Shown piece by piece: positions 41,320 through 49,954 of a stretch of DNA of 64,000 bases. The notes under the pieces were generated by a model. That model was not told where the DNA came from, searched no databases, and saw nothing but the letters and a program-made list of their open reading frames with translations. Position 1 is the first letter of the stretch. Each line of letters begins with the position of its first letter. Origin of the DNA: Agrobacterium tumefaciens (GTDB lineage: Bacteria > Pseudomonadota > Alphaproteobacteria > Rhizobiales > Rhizobiaceae); contig NZ_WJOK01000005.1 in the NCBI RefSeq assembly GCF_009649785.1, forward strand, positions 1-64,000, given 5' to 3'. The translations under genes were made by a program, and so were the position numbers.

Positions 41320-42552
41320 TCAGCGTGGTGCGTCGAGATTATCGATCCTGCGCAGCTTCGAAAAGCCGAGTGCCCAGATGACCGCAACCGCAAGCGTGCC
41401 CGCCCCGCCGATGACGACGGCTGGCACGGCCCCGACGACATGGGCCATGGTGCCGGCGCGGAACTCACCCAGCTCGTTGGACGCCCCGACAAACACCATG
41501 TTCACCGCATTCACGCGTCCGCGCACCTCATCCGGCGTCCAGAGCGCAATCAACGTTTCCCGCACATAAACCGACACCATGTCCGATGCGCCCATGACCA
41601 CCAAAGCGGCAATGGACACCCATGCGGTTTGAGAAAGTCCGAACACCACGGTGGAAATGCCGAAAAACCCGACACCGACGAACATCAGCAGGCCGGCATG
41701 GTGGCGGATGGGCCTGAAGGCCAGAATGACCGCGACGGTTATGGCGCCGATACCGGGTGCCGCGCGCAGAAGCCCAAGCCCCCAAGGCCCGAGTGTCAGC
41801 ACTTCCTTGGCGAAAATCGGCATCAGGGCGACAGCGCCGCCGAGCAACACGGCAAAAAGATCGAGCGAGATGGCGCCGAGAACCACTTTTTCCTGCGAGA
41901 TGAATTTGAACCCGGCCAGCATGGTCTCGAGGCTGATCGCTTTTGCAGGACCCCGTTGCTCCGGTTTGCGGATCGTCACCGCCAGCATAGCGGACACGAT
42001 GAACAGCACGAGCGCCACGCTATAGGCCACGGAAGCGCCGAGACCATAAAGCAGGCCACCGGCGACAGGGCCAAGAATGGACGCCATCTGCCATGAAGAG
42101 GAGTTCCAGGCGATGGCGTTCGGCAAATCCTCGACAGGCACAAGATTGGGAGCCAGCGATTGCACCGCCGGCCCCATGAAAGCCCGCTCTATGCCGAACA
42201 CGACGAGAATGGCAAAGACCGGCCAGGGAGAAAAGCTGTGTGCCAGCGTCAGGCCAAGCAGAGCCGCCGCGCAACCGGCCGCGATCAGAAGGCATACGGC
42301 CATAATGCGCCGGCGATTGTGCCTGTCCGCCACCGTTCCAGTGACGAGGATCAAAAGCAGCGATGGCAGAAACTGGAAAAGACCGATCAAGCCGAGATAA
42401 AAGGCATTGCCGGTGACCTCATACATCTGCCAGCCCACGGAAACGCTGACGATCTGGATTGCGAAGGCCGAAAAAAACCGGGCGCTGAAAAAACGGCGAT
42501 AGGAACTATGCCGGAATGCACCGAAGCGGTTTTCGGCAGAAGGCAGGGACAT
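41320..42552 (-). CDS. MFS transporter, MFS_3/EntS-like
   Basis: A 410-residue major facilitator with about 12 hydrophobic helices. The FRHSSYRRFFSARFFSAFAIQIVSVSVGWQMYE beginning and the VADRHNRRRIMAVC loop 2 motif (residues about 65-80) belong to the MFS_3 (EntS-like) group of proteobacterial exporters. The frame could start at 42606, but the ATG at 42552 gives the usual family N terminus. Substrate unknown. It is transcribed alone, divergent from yggT. Confidence 0.88.
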   Translation of the reverse strand: MSLPSAENRFGAFRHSSYRRFFSARFFSAFAIQIVSVSVGWQMYEVTGNAFYLGLIGLFQFLPSLLLILVTGTVADRHNRRRIMAVCLLIAAGCAAALLGLTLAHSFSPWPVFAILVVFGIERAFMGPAVQSLAPNLVPVEDLPNAIAWNSSSWQMASILGPVAGGLLYGLGASVAYSVALVLFIVSAMLAVTIRKPEQRGPAKAISLETMLAGFKFISQEKVVLGAISLDLFAVLLGGAVALMPIFAKEVLTLGPWGLGLLRAAPGIGAITVAVILAFRPIRHHAGLLMFVGVGFFGISTVVFGLSQTAWVSIAALVVMGASDMVSVYVRETLIALWTPDEVRGRVNAVNMVFVGASNELGEFRAGTMAHVVGAVPAVVIGGAGTLAVAVIWALGFSKLRRIDNLDAPR

Positions 42553-42689
42553 CGGCTGGGTGCTCTCGAGACAATATGAGAAGTCTGCAATAGAGCGATA
42601 CGACAAGAATCGCCAGCCCTATAGGCGCAACACTTGCCGGTTCACGAGCGAATGTCTAAATGTCTTGCAATCAAGATACGGAGATATTG

Positions 42690-42980
42690 ATGCTTGCCCT
42701 GTTTCAGACCATCGATCTGGCTTTGAACCTCTATACGTGGGTGCTGATCGCCAGCGCCATTTTTTCCTGGCTTTACGCCTTCAACGTCATCAACTCCCGC
42801 AACCAGTTCGTGAATGCCATCGGCAGCTTTCTGGTCAACGTCACCGAGCCGGTTCTGCGCCCAATCCGTAGCATTCTGCCTAATCTCGGCGGCATCGATA
42901 TTTCGCCGATCATCCTGCTGCTGATCATCTTCTTCATTCGCTCCTTCATGTGGAATACGCTCTATCCCATGGTCGCTTGA
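42690..42980 (+). CDS. YggT family membrane protein
   Basis: A 96-residue protein with two membrane helices (about residues 8-30 and 66-90) separated by the family segment [28 protein letters not shown]. YggT proteins (also called Ycf19-like) are involved in cell-envelope or division-site organisation in other bacteria. A GGAG 9 bases before the ATG supports the 42690 start over 42660. It overlaps the following DUF167 gene. Confidence 0.9.
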   Translation: MLALFQTIDLALNLYTWVLIASAIFSWLYAFNVINSRNQFVNAIGSFLVNVTEPVLRPIRSILPNLGGIDISPIILLLIIFFIRSFMWNTLYPMVA

Positions 42981-43288
42981 GCGACCTCTGGCAAAGACAC
43001 GGCGATCACATACGCCTGTCCGTTCGCCTCACCCCGAACGGGGGACGCGATGCCATTGACGGCGTGGAGCAGGATGCTGCCGGAAATGCCCATCTAAAGG
43101 CCCGCGTCAGCGCAGTGCCTGAAGGCGGCAAGGCGAACAAGGCCCTGGTCATTTTGCTGGCGAAAAAATTCGGCCTGCCCAAATCGTCCATCACCTTCAT
43201 TTCAGGTGAAACAGCGCGTAAAAAAATCCTCCGGATCGATACCGACCCGGAGGATTTCGAAAAGCTTTTTAGAAAGCTGGAAGTCTAA
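42950..43288 (+). CDS. DUF167 (YggU) family protein
   Basis: A 112-residue protein with the DUF167 pattern: [50 protein letters not shown], and [12 protein letters not shown]. The function is unknown, but it is commonly encoded directly after yggT, as here. The start is uncertain: GTG at 42950 overlaps yggT by 31 bases, while TTG at 42977 overlaps its stop by four bases (TTGA). Confidence 0.88.
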   Translation: MEYALSHGRLSDLWQRHGDHIRLSVRLTPNGGRDAIDGVEQDAAGNAHLKARVSAVPEGGKANKALVILLAKKFGLPKSSITFISGETARKKILRIDTDPEDFEKLFRKLEV

Positions 43289-43294
43289 GGCAAC

Positions 43295-43310
43295 GGGCTG
43301 AAATCAGCCC
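43295..43310. terminator. Short bidirectional stem-loop between DUF167 and ppa
   Basis: GGGCTG and CAGCCC pair around AAAT, overlapping the ppa stop codon. It is the only structure in the 15-base convergent gap and may end both transcripts weakly; no T-run follows on either strand. Confidence 0.35.
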
Positions 43311-43837
43311 TGCGTCTTGTAGCGCTCGATGGCTTCGACGATCAGCTTCTTGGCAACGTCGACATCCTGCCAACCGCCCATCTTCACCCACTTGCCGGGC
43401 TCCAGATCCTTGTAGTGCTCGAAGAAGTGCTCGATTTGCTTCAGCGTGATTTCCGGCAGGTCGGTGTAGTTGTGGACCTTGTCGTAACGGCGCGTCAGCT
43501 TCGGAACCGGAACGGCGAGGATCTTCTCGTCCTTGCCGCCGTCGTCTTCCATGATCATGACGCCGATGGGGCGCACATTGATCACGCAGCCGGGAACCAG
43601 CGGGCGGGTATTGCAGATAAGAACGTCGATCGGGTCGCCATCGTCGGAAAGCGTGTGCGGCACGAAGCCATAGTTACCCGGATAGGTCATCGGCGTGTAG
43701 AGGAAGCGATCGACGATCAGCGCACCGGCGTCCTTGTCCATCTCGTACTTGATCGGCTGGCCGCCAACCGGCACCTCGACAATAACATTCACGTCTTCCG
43801 GCGGATTCTTGCCAATGGAAATTGCATCGATACGCAT
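43304..43837 (-). CDS. ppa: Inorganic pyrophosphatase, family I
   Basis: Hydrolyses pyrophosphate and so drives biosynthetic reactions. The 177-residue protein shows [45 protein letters not shown] with the metal-binding aspartates (about 60-75), and [10 protein letters not shown]. The length is normal for the hexameric bacterial enzyme. It is transcribed alone, convergent with DUF167. Confidence 0.97.
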   Translation of the reverse strand: MRIDAISIGKNPPEDVNVIVEVPVGGQPIKYEMDKDAGALIVDRFLYTPMTYPGNYGFVPHTLSDDGDPIDVLICNTRPLVPGCVINVRPIGVMIMEDDGGKDEKILAVPVPKLTRRYDKVHNYTDLPEITLKQIEHFFEHYKDLEPGKWVKMGGWQDVDVAKKLIVEAIERYKTQG

Positions 43838-44006
43838 TCGCTTCCCTCATTCGACGGGGTTGGATTTGGTTTTCGATACTGGGAAAGTCGCCGTATTGCA
43901 ACATGGCTTTAGGCGGATAAGGCAGAATGCCGAATTTGAGGGCATCGGGATTGCGAATGGCCGACCGGAAAAAATGAAACCGGCGTGAAATCACCCGGCT
44001 GCGTAC

Positions 44007-44513
44007 TTAGTTCCAGACGAAACCGATCTTGCGCAGCGACCTGCCGCCGAAATCTTCCATGCCCTCGGCGATGTCCCGGCCGCCATGGGAACGGAAAAAC
44101 CGATTGGCGACCTCGCTATCTTCGAGGCACCAGACCACAACACCGTTGCAGCCGAGCGAGGTCAGCAGCCGGCGAGCTTCCGTGAACAGCAGCGAGCCAA
44201 GCCCGATGCCCTGATATTCCGGCCGCAGATAAAGCTCGTAGATCTCGCCGTCATGCGGCAGCCCACGCGCACGGCTTAAGCCCAGCGTGGCATATCCGGC
44301 AACCACGCCCTTCACTTCAACCACCAGCATGGTTGCGGAACCCCGGGTCGCCTTCTTCCACCAGATTTCGCCGCGGCGCTCCAGCATCTGCGTCAGCGGT
44401 CGGTGCGGGATCAGCCCGGCATAGGCCTGTTGCCATGACAGACGGTGCGCTTCGGCTATTGCGCGCGCATCTTGCGGTTCGGCTCGGCGAACATCTATGG
44501 ATAACGTTTTCAT
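44007..44513 (-). CDS. GNAT family N-acetyltransferase
   Basis: A 168-residue GNAT protein. The acetyl-CoA loop motif A is LYLRPEYQGIGLGSLLFTEA (about 92-111), preceded by GYATLGLSR and followed by VWCLEDSEVANRFFRSHGG. The substrate (protein, amine or antibiotic) cannot be read from the sequence. A TTAA-N7-TTAAC site lies about 100 bases upstream. Confidence 0.9.
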   Translation of the reverse strand: MKTLSIDVRRAEPQDARAIAEAHRLSWQQAYAGLIPHRPLTQMLERRGEIWWKKATRGSATMLVVEVKGVVAGYATLGLSRARGLPHDGEIYELYLRPEYQGIGLGSLLFTEARRLLTSLGCNGVVVWCLEDSEVANRFFRSHGGRDIAEGMEDFGGRSLRKIGFVWN

Positions 44514-44610
44514 AACGCGATTCTGGCCCCGACCATGAAAACTTGCCAGCCATAAAGGTTAACGACAGCAAGCTTACCCACAGCCTATTCATGTGGACGA
44601 CCGAGAAAAA

Positions 44611-44626
44611 TTAACGCATCCTTAAC
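44611..44626 (-). promoter_or_regulatory. Candidate CtrA binding site
   Basis: TTAA, seven bases (CGCATCC), then TTAAC: a full match to the alphaproteobacterial CtrA consensus TTAA-N7-TTAAC. It lies in the intergenic stretch 98 bases upstream of the GNAT gene start. Chance matches of nine fixed bases do occur in AT-rich spacers. Confidence 0.4.
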
Positions 44627-44675
44627 CTTTGACACAAGGGTCTTTCGACTCATGCACAAATAAAACATGCGCATA

Positions 44676-44704
44676 AAAAAACCCGGCTCGCGGCCGGGTT
44701 TTTT
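44676..44704 (-). terminator. Rho-independent terminator of typA
   Basis: AAAAAACCCGGC and GCCGGGTTTTTT pair over 12 bases around TCGCG, 24 bases after the typA stop. On the minus strand the GC stem runs into six T residues, and the symmetry would also permit termination on the plus strand. Confidence 0.9.
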
Positions 44705-44727
44705 CAATTCTTGACGGGAAGCCGCAA

Positions 44728-46548
44728 TCAAACTGCGAGCTTCGCCTTTTCGAAGCGCTTGCGATCGTTGGCGTCGAGGAACATCTTGCGCAGACGGATG
44801 GACTTCGGCGTCACTTCCATCAACTCGTCGTCCTGAATCCAGGAAAGCGCGCGGTCGAGCGTCATGCGGATCGGCGGCGTCAGCTTTACGGCTTCATCCT
44901 TGCCGGCGGCGCGGATGTTGGTCAGCTGCTTGCCCTTCAGCACGTTCACTTCGAGATCGTTATCACGAGAGTGAATGCCGATAATCATGCCGGCATAAAC
45001 CTTCTCACCCGGCTCGATGATCATCGGGCCACGATCTTCCAGGTTGAACATGGCGTAGGCGACAGCTTCGCCCGAACCGTTCGACAAAAGAACGCCGTTA
45101 ACGCGACCAGCAATCGCACCCTTGTACGGCTGATAGTCGTGGAACAGACGGTTCATGATCGCCGTGCCGCGCGTGTCAGTCAAAAGTTCCGACTGGTAGC
45201 CGATCAGGCCGCGGGTCGGAGCGTAGAACTTCAGACGAACGCGATTACCGCCGGACGGACGGAGCTCAGCCATTTCAGCCTTGCGCTCGGACATCTTCTG
45301 AACGACGACGCCGGAATGCTCTTCATCGACGTCGATCACGACTTCTTCGATCGGCTCCATCATAGCGCCGTTCTCATCCTTGTGCATGACAACGCGCGGA
45401 CGCGAAACTGCAAGCTCAAAGCCTTCGCGACGCATGGTTTCGATGAGAACTGCCAGCTGCAATTCGCCACGCCCGGAAACGAAGAACGAATCCTTGCCTT
45501 CAGCCTCTTCAATCTTCAGCGCGACGTTGCCTTCGGCTTCCTTGAACAGACGGTCGCGGATGACGCGGCTCGTGACCTTGTCACCTTCGGTGCCGGCAAG
45601 CGGGCTGTCGTTGACGATGAAGGACATGGTAACGGTCGGCGGATCGATCGGCTGCGCGGTCATCGCCTCGGTGACGGAAGGGTCACAGAAGGTATCGGCA
45701 ACAGTGCCCTTGGAAAGACCAGCGATGGCGACGATGTCACCCGCATGGGCCTCATCGATGGATGTGCGCTCAATGCCGCGGAATGCGAGGATCTTGGAAA
45801 TACGACCGGTTTCGATCGTCTTGCCGTCCTGGCCAAGTACCTTCACGGCCTGGTTTGGCTTGATCGAACCGGAAGCAATACGGCCGGTGATGATACGGCC
45901 GAGGAAGGGGTTGGCTTCGAGGATCGTACCGATCAGACGGAACGGACCTTCTTCAACCGTAGGCTCCGGAACATGCTCGAGAACCAGATCGAGCAACGGT
46001 GCAAGACCCTGATCCTTCGGACCTTCTGGGTTGACGTTCATCCAGCCGTCACGGCCGGAACCGTAAAGGATCGGGAAGTCGAGCTGCTCGTCGGTAGCAT
46101 CGAGGTTTGCGAAAAGGTCGAAAACTTCGTTGATGACCTCTTCATGGCGGCCATCCGGACGGTCGATCTTGTTGATCGCGACGATCGGGCGAAGACCAAC
46201 CTTCAGCGCCTTGCTGACGACGAACTTCGTCTGCGGCATCGGGCCTTCGGAACTATCGACCAGAACGATCGCGCCATCCACCATCGACAGGATACGCTCA
46301 ACTTCGCCGCCGAAATCGGCGTGGCCGGGGGTGTCGACGATGTTGATGCGAACACCCTTCCACTCCACCGAAGTCGCCTTGGCAAGAATGGTGATGCCGC
46401 GTTCCTTTTCGAGATCGTTGCTATCCATCACGCGTTCCGCAACGCGCTGGTTGTCGCGGAACGAGCCGGACTGCTTCAGAAGCTCGTCAACGAGCGTCGT
46501 TTTTCCATGGTCAACGTGCGCGATAATCGCGATGTTGCGAATTGCCAT
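44728..46548 (-). CDS. typA: Ribosome-associated GTPase TypA/BipA
   Basis: A translational GTPase of 606 residues linked to stress growth and ribosome assembly. G1 AHVDHGKTTL is at residues 10-19, G3 is DTPGHADFGGEVE, and G4 is NKIDRPDGR. The C-terminal half carries the BipA-specific SPLAGTEGDKVTSR and RGRELQ-type regions. It ends in a strong terminator and follows the M3 peptidase gene after 149 bases with its own likely promoter. Confidence 0.97.
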   Translation of the reverse strand: MAIRNIAIIAHVDHGKTTLVDELLKQSGSFRDNQRVAERVMDSNDLEKERGITILAKATSVEWKGVRINIVDTPGHADFGGEVERILSMVDGAIVLVDSSEGPMPQTKFVVSKALKVGLRPIVAINKIDRPDGRHEEVINEVFDLFANLDATDEQLDFPILYGSGRDGWMNVNPEGPKDQGLAPLLDLVLEHVPEPTVEEGPFRLIGTILEANPFLGRIITGRIASGSIKPNQAVKVLGQDGKTIETGRISKILAFRGIERTSIDEAHAGDIVAIAGLSKGTVADTFCDPSVTEAMTAQPIDPPTVTMSFIVNDSPLAGTEGDKVTSRVIRDRLFKEAEGNVALKIEEAEGKDSFFVSGRGELQLAVLIETMRREGFELAVSRPRVVMHKDENGAMMEPIEEVVIDVDEEHSGVVVQKMSERKAEMAELRPSGGNRVRLKFYAPTRGLIGYQSELLTDTRGTAIMNRLFHDYQPYKGAIAGRVNGVLLSNGSGEAVAYAMFNLEDRGPMIIEPGEKVYAGMIIGIHSRDNDLEVNVLKGKQLTNIRAAGKDEAVKLTPPIRMTLDRALSWIQDDELMEVTPKSIRLRKMFLDANDRKRFEKAKLAV

Positions 46549-46639
46549 TGTTCAAAATCTCTGAGGTTGGGCGCTACCGTCGTGAGATGCGCCAATTTAG
46601 TTTGGCGCGCTCATAACCTTTTTTTTGCAAATGCGAAAG

Positions 46640-46661
46640 GGGGGCATTGTCATATGCCCCC
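46640..46661 (-). terminator. Stem-loop after the M3 peptidase gene
   Basis: GGGGGCAT and ATGCCCCC pair over 8 bases around TGTCAT, 37 bases after the peptidase stop. On the minus strand a short T-containing stretch follows. It probably ends the peptidase transcript before typA. Confidence 0.6.
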
Positions 46662-46697
46662 TGCGCTCAGGTTCTAGCTCAAGAATATGACAGTCTT

Positions 46698-48758
46698 TTA
46701 TACGAGGCCGCGCTTCAAAAGCATGGCATCGGGACTTGGCATCTTGCCGCGAAAAGCGAGATAGGCCTCCTCCGGATCGATCGAGCCACCGACTGAATAG
46801 ATATTCTCTTTCAGCTTGCGCGCCATTTCACCATCGAAGGCGTTGCCGGTTTCCTCGAAGGCAGAAAACGCGTCGGCGTCCAGCACCTCCGACCACATGT
46901 AGGAGTAATAACCGGCCGAATAACCATCACCGGAAAACACATGCTGGAAATGTGGCGTCGCATGCCGCATGACGATGGACTTCGGCATGTTCAGGGCGGA
47001 AAGCACCTCACCTTGTACGACCATGGGATCGCCGACGCTGTCACGGGTATGGAACGCCATATCGACGATGGCCGAAGAAGTGAATTCCACCGTGCTGAAA
47101 CCGGCATTGAAGGTCTGTGCTGCCAGAACCTTGTCCAGCAGCGCCTTTGGCATCGGTGCCCCGGTTTCATAATGCAGGGCATATTTCTCCAGAATTTCCG
47201 GCACGGTCAGCCAGTGTTCGTAAAGCTGCGACGGCAACTCGACGAAATCGCGCGACACACCCGTTCCGGAAACGGAAGGATAGGTGACATCAGATAACAT
47301 GCCGTGCAGGGCGTGGCCGAATTCGTGAAACAGCGTGCGCGCATCATCGAGCGAAAGCAGCGCAGGCTTTCCCTCTGCCGGTTTTGCAAAATTGCAGACA
47401 TTGTAGATGATCGGTATTTCACCGACAGTGCCGTTCTTCAAAGGCAGCTTGTGCTGCGACTGGAACGAACTCATCCACGCGCCGGAACGCTTGGACGGGC
47501 GGGCGAAATAATCGCCGAGGAACATGGCCTTCAGGTCGCCCTTGTCGTCGCGGATTTCAAAAACCCGCACATCGGGATGATAGGCGGAGACACCCTTGAT
47601 CTCGACGGCACGAATTGCAAAGAGCCGGTTGGCCACATCGAAACACGCATCGATGATCTTTTCCAATTGCAGATACGGCTTCAATTCAGTCTCGGAGAAG
47701 CTGAATTTCTGTGCCCGCAGCTTTTCGGCGTAATGGCGCCAGTCCCAGGGCATCACCTCGTGGTTCTTGCCCTCCGCGGCGATGATGGCGGCAAGTTCAG
47801 CCTCCTCCTCACCTGCGCGCAGCACGGCCTTTTCCCAGACCTGGCCCAGAAGACCGTTCACGGCATCCGGCGTTTTAGCCATCGTGTCGTCCAGCTTGTA
47901 GGCAGCAAAATTCTTGTAGCCGAGAAGCTGTGCCTTTTCCTCACGCAGTTCCAGCGTACGGCGGACGGTCGCGCGGTTGTCGGTATCGCCACCATTTTCG
48001 CCGCGAGCCACCCAGGCCTTGAAGGCTTGCTCGCGCAAGTCGCGGCGTTCGGAGAAGGTCAGGAATGGCTCGATGATGGAGCGGGAAAGGGTAACGGCAA
48101 ATTTGCCGTCTTCGCCATGTTCGCGCGCGGCGCCTGCCATGGCATCACGCAGAAAACCGGGAATGCCGGAAAGCTCGTCGTCGGTAGAAAGCAGAAGTTT
48201 CCAGCTCTTTTCATCCGCCAGAACATTCTGCCCGAATTTGGCGCCGAGACTGGCAAGCTCTTCATTGATGGCAGCCAGACGCTCCTGACGGTCTTTCTGC
48301 AACTTTGCGCCGGAGCGCACGAAACCCTTCCAGTGCCGTTCGAGAACGCGTTTTTCCTCGCCGGTCAGGGAAAGCGCATCGCGCGTTTCCCATAGAGTGT
48401 CGATGCGTCTGAACAGCGACTCGTTCATGCCGATCTTGGAATAGTGCCGTGACATTTTCGGCGCGATTTCCCGCTCCAGTGCCTGAATGACACTGTTGGT
48501 GTGGGCACCCGCCTTGTTCCAGAACAGCGCCGAAATGCGCGAGAGTTCGTCGCCGGCGATTTCAAGCGCGGTCACGGTGTTTTCGAAGGTCGGCGCCTGC
48601 GGATTGCCGGCAATCGCATCGATTTCCTGTTCATGGGACAAAAGGGCGGCTTCAAAGGCCGGAGCAAAATCCTCATCCTTGACCGCATCGAATTTCGGCA
48701 GACCGTTCTGACCGTTCCAGATAACGAGTGCGGGATAGGGCGCGGTCGTGGATGGCAT
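46698..48758 (-). CDS. M3 family oligopeptidase (Dcp/PrlC-like)
   Basis: A cytoplasmic zinc metallopeptidase that degrades oligopeptides. The 686-residue protein has the metal site HEFGH near residue 478 in ARTLFHEFGHALHGML, with the third ligand Glu in the downstream helix around VELPSQLYEHW. The family core segment YYSYMWSEVLDADAFSAF is near the C terminus. The frame opens to 48890, but the ATG at 48758 has AAGGAAG upstream and gives the usual M3 N terminus. Dcp and PrlC (oligopeptidase A) cannot be told apart here with confidence. Confidence 0.9.
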   Translation of the reverse strand: MPSTTAPYPALVIWNGQNGLPKFDAVKDEDFAPAFEAALLSHEQEIDAIAGNPQAPTFENTVTALEIAGDELSRISALFWNKAGAHTNSVIQALEREIAPKMSRHYSKIGMNESLFRRIDTLWETRDALSLTGEEKRVLERHWKGFVRSGAKLQKDRQERLAAINEELASLGAKFGQNVLADEKSWKLLLSTDDELSGIPGFLRDAMAGAAREHGEDGKFAVTLSRSIIEPFLTFSERRDLREQAFKAWVARGENGGDTDNRATVRRTLELREEKAQLLGYKNFAAYKLDDTMAKTPDAVNGLLGQVWEKAVLRAGEEEAELAAIIAAEGKNHEVMPWDWRHYAEKLRAQKFSFSETELKPYLQLEKIIDACFDVANRLFAIRAVEIKGVSAYHPDVRVFEIRDDKGDLKAMFLGDYFARPSKRSGAWMSSFQSQHKLPLKNGTVGEIPIIYNVCNFAKPAEGKPALLSLDDARTLFHEFGHALHGMLSDVTYPSVSGTGVSRDFVELPSQLYEHWLTVPEILEKYALHYETGAPMPKALLDKVLAAQTFNAGFSTVEFTSSAIVDMAFHTRDSVGDPMVVQGEVLSALNMPKSIVMRHATPHFQHVFSGDGYSAGYYSYMWSEVLDADAFSAFEETGNAFDGEMARKLKENIYSVGGSIDPEEAYLAFRGKMPSPDAMLLKRGLV

Positions 48759-48934
48759 TTCATCTTCCTTGTACAATTCCGGTTTACGCCCATATGGGCA
48801 TGCCTCCACCGCCAATTCAATATGCCGGAATTTGGTGTGGAAGACATGATCGTCAACACCGCCAAGTATTGACCGGCATGGCGACGGCATGTTTTGATTT
48901 CTCGCAATAATATCCCATGATGGAGATATGTATT

Positions 48935-49360
48935 ATGGAGATTTATTCTTTAAGGTCTGCCAATAGTTTCCTTTTCAGGGACAATCCCAAAAACAGCAGA
49001 CCCGTGGGAAGCCCCGATTTCGGCAAGGCATCCCCATCCGACACGGCCACCGGCTTTGAAGAAACGATAGACCGCATCGATTTCACCAGTGTCAGCCCCC
49101 GGCAATTGCGGGAAATCGCGCAGGCATATTACGATACCGGAAAAATCAGCCACGATACCTGGCTTGAGCTTTCGTCCGAACTTCCGGCACAAACGCTGAA
49201 TGCCAATGGCGAGGTGATTGACATTGCCGACGTGACCGACGACACGGATTTCGACTTTGTGACGTATTTTTCTGACCGGATCGAGATTGCCCGTTCCATT
49301 GGCACGACGGATGAAGTGGAAAAAATGCAGGACGTATTGTCTTTTTTTGCTTCGACGTGA
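48935..49360 (+). CDS. Uncharacterised acidic protein
   Basis: A 141-residue protein without a signal peptide or membrane segment that I do not recognise. The first 35 residues are polar and Ser/Asn/Pro-rich, then an acidic helical part contains TSVSPRQLREIAQAYYDTGKISHDTWLELSSELP, and the C terminus is acidic (DIADVTDDTDFDFVTYFSDRIEIARSIG). A GGAG lies 9 bases before this ATG, which favours it over two upstream ATGs (48917, 48920). Similar short helical proteins are frequent in Rhizobiales without a known role. It is not obviously in an operon. Confidence 0.7.
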   Translation: MEIYSLRSANSFLFRDNPKNSRPVGSPDFGKASPSDTATGFEETIDRIDFTSVSPRQLREIAQAYYDTGKISHDTWLELSSELPAQTLNANGEVIDIADVTDDTDFDFVTYFSDRIEIARSIGTTDEVEKMQDVLSFFAST

Positions 49361-49462
49361 CGATGACAGGCAATGTTGTTGGACGTCCCGCAATCAAACT
49401 GACGAATACTTTACGCAATTTTCGATAATATGATTTATGCGCCATTGCTTATCGTCCGAAAC

Positions 49463-49483
49463 TTAGTAAGGCTGACTTACCAA
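49463..49483 (+). promoter_or_regulatory. Candidate MarR-type operator
   Basis: TTAGTAAG and CTTACCAA form an inverted repeat (perfect GTAAG/CTTAC core) with a 5-base centre, ending 10 bases before the marR-type ATG and overlapping the region before its AAGG ribosome site. Position and symmetry suggest autorepression of the regulator-exporter pair. Confidence 0.55.
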
Positions 49484-49493
49484 AAGGCGAAGC

Positions 49494-49949
49494 ATGGGCA
49501 CACGCGAAAAAGATTCATTGGCATTTTTGCTGAACAGCGGCGCACGCCTGCTGAACAGTGCATTTGAGCGCCGTATCTCGGAAGCCGGACTGGGCCTTAC
49601 CCCCGGCGAAGCAAGAGCATTGCTGACAGTTGCGGTTATCGATGGCAGCAAACAGGCTGACATCGCCGCCCGTCTCGGCATCGAACCCATGACGATCTGC
49701 GCCTATCTCGACAAGTTGCAGTCACTCAATCTGATAGAACGCCAGCAGGACCCGCAGGACAGGCGTTCCAAACGTATCGTCCTGACGAAAACCTCCGCGG
49801 ACATGCTGGAAGCTGTCGGTCATGAAATCGACCAGCTCGTTCTTCAGGCCACACAGGGACTGAACGAAGAGGAAGTCGCGCTTTTCCGTAGCTTCCTGCA
49901 GACGCTTCGCAACAATCTGCAACCGGAACAGCAGGGCCAGAACGGCTGA
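49494..49949 (+). CDS. MarR family transcriptional regulator
   Basis: A 151-residue winged-helix dimer of MarR type. The LTPGEARALLTVAVIDGSKQADIAARLGIEPMTICAYLDKLQSLNLIERQQDPQDRRSKRIVLT stretch (about 35-100) holds the recognition helix and the DPQDRRSK wing. It is followed 5 bases later by a Bcr/CflA exporter, a standard arrangement for drug-responsive repressors, and preceded by an inverted repeat that could be its operator. The inducer is unknown. Confidence 0.92.
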   Translation: MGTREKDSLAFLLNSGARLLNSAFERRISEAGLGLTPGEARALLTVAVIDGSKQADIAARLGIEPMTICAYLDKLQSLNLIERQQDPQDRRSKRIVLTKTSADMLEAVGHEIDQLVLQATQGLNEEEVALFRSFLQTLRNNLQPEQQGQNG

Positions 49950-49954
49950 TCGCA

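Noticed and set aside
44971-46677. 568-codon open frame antisense to typA
   Set aside because: Shadow of typA; no motif.
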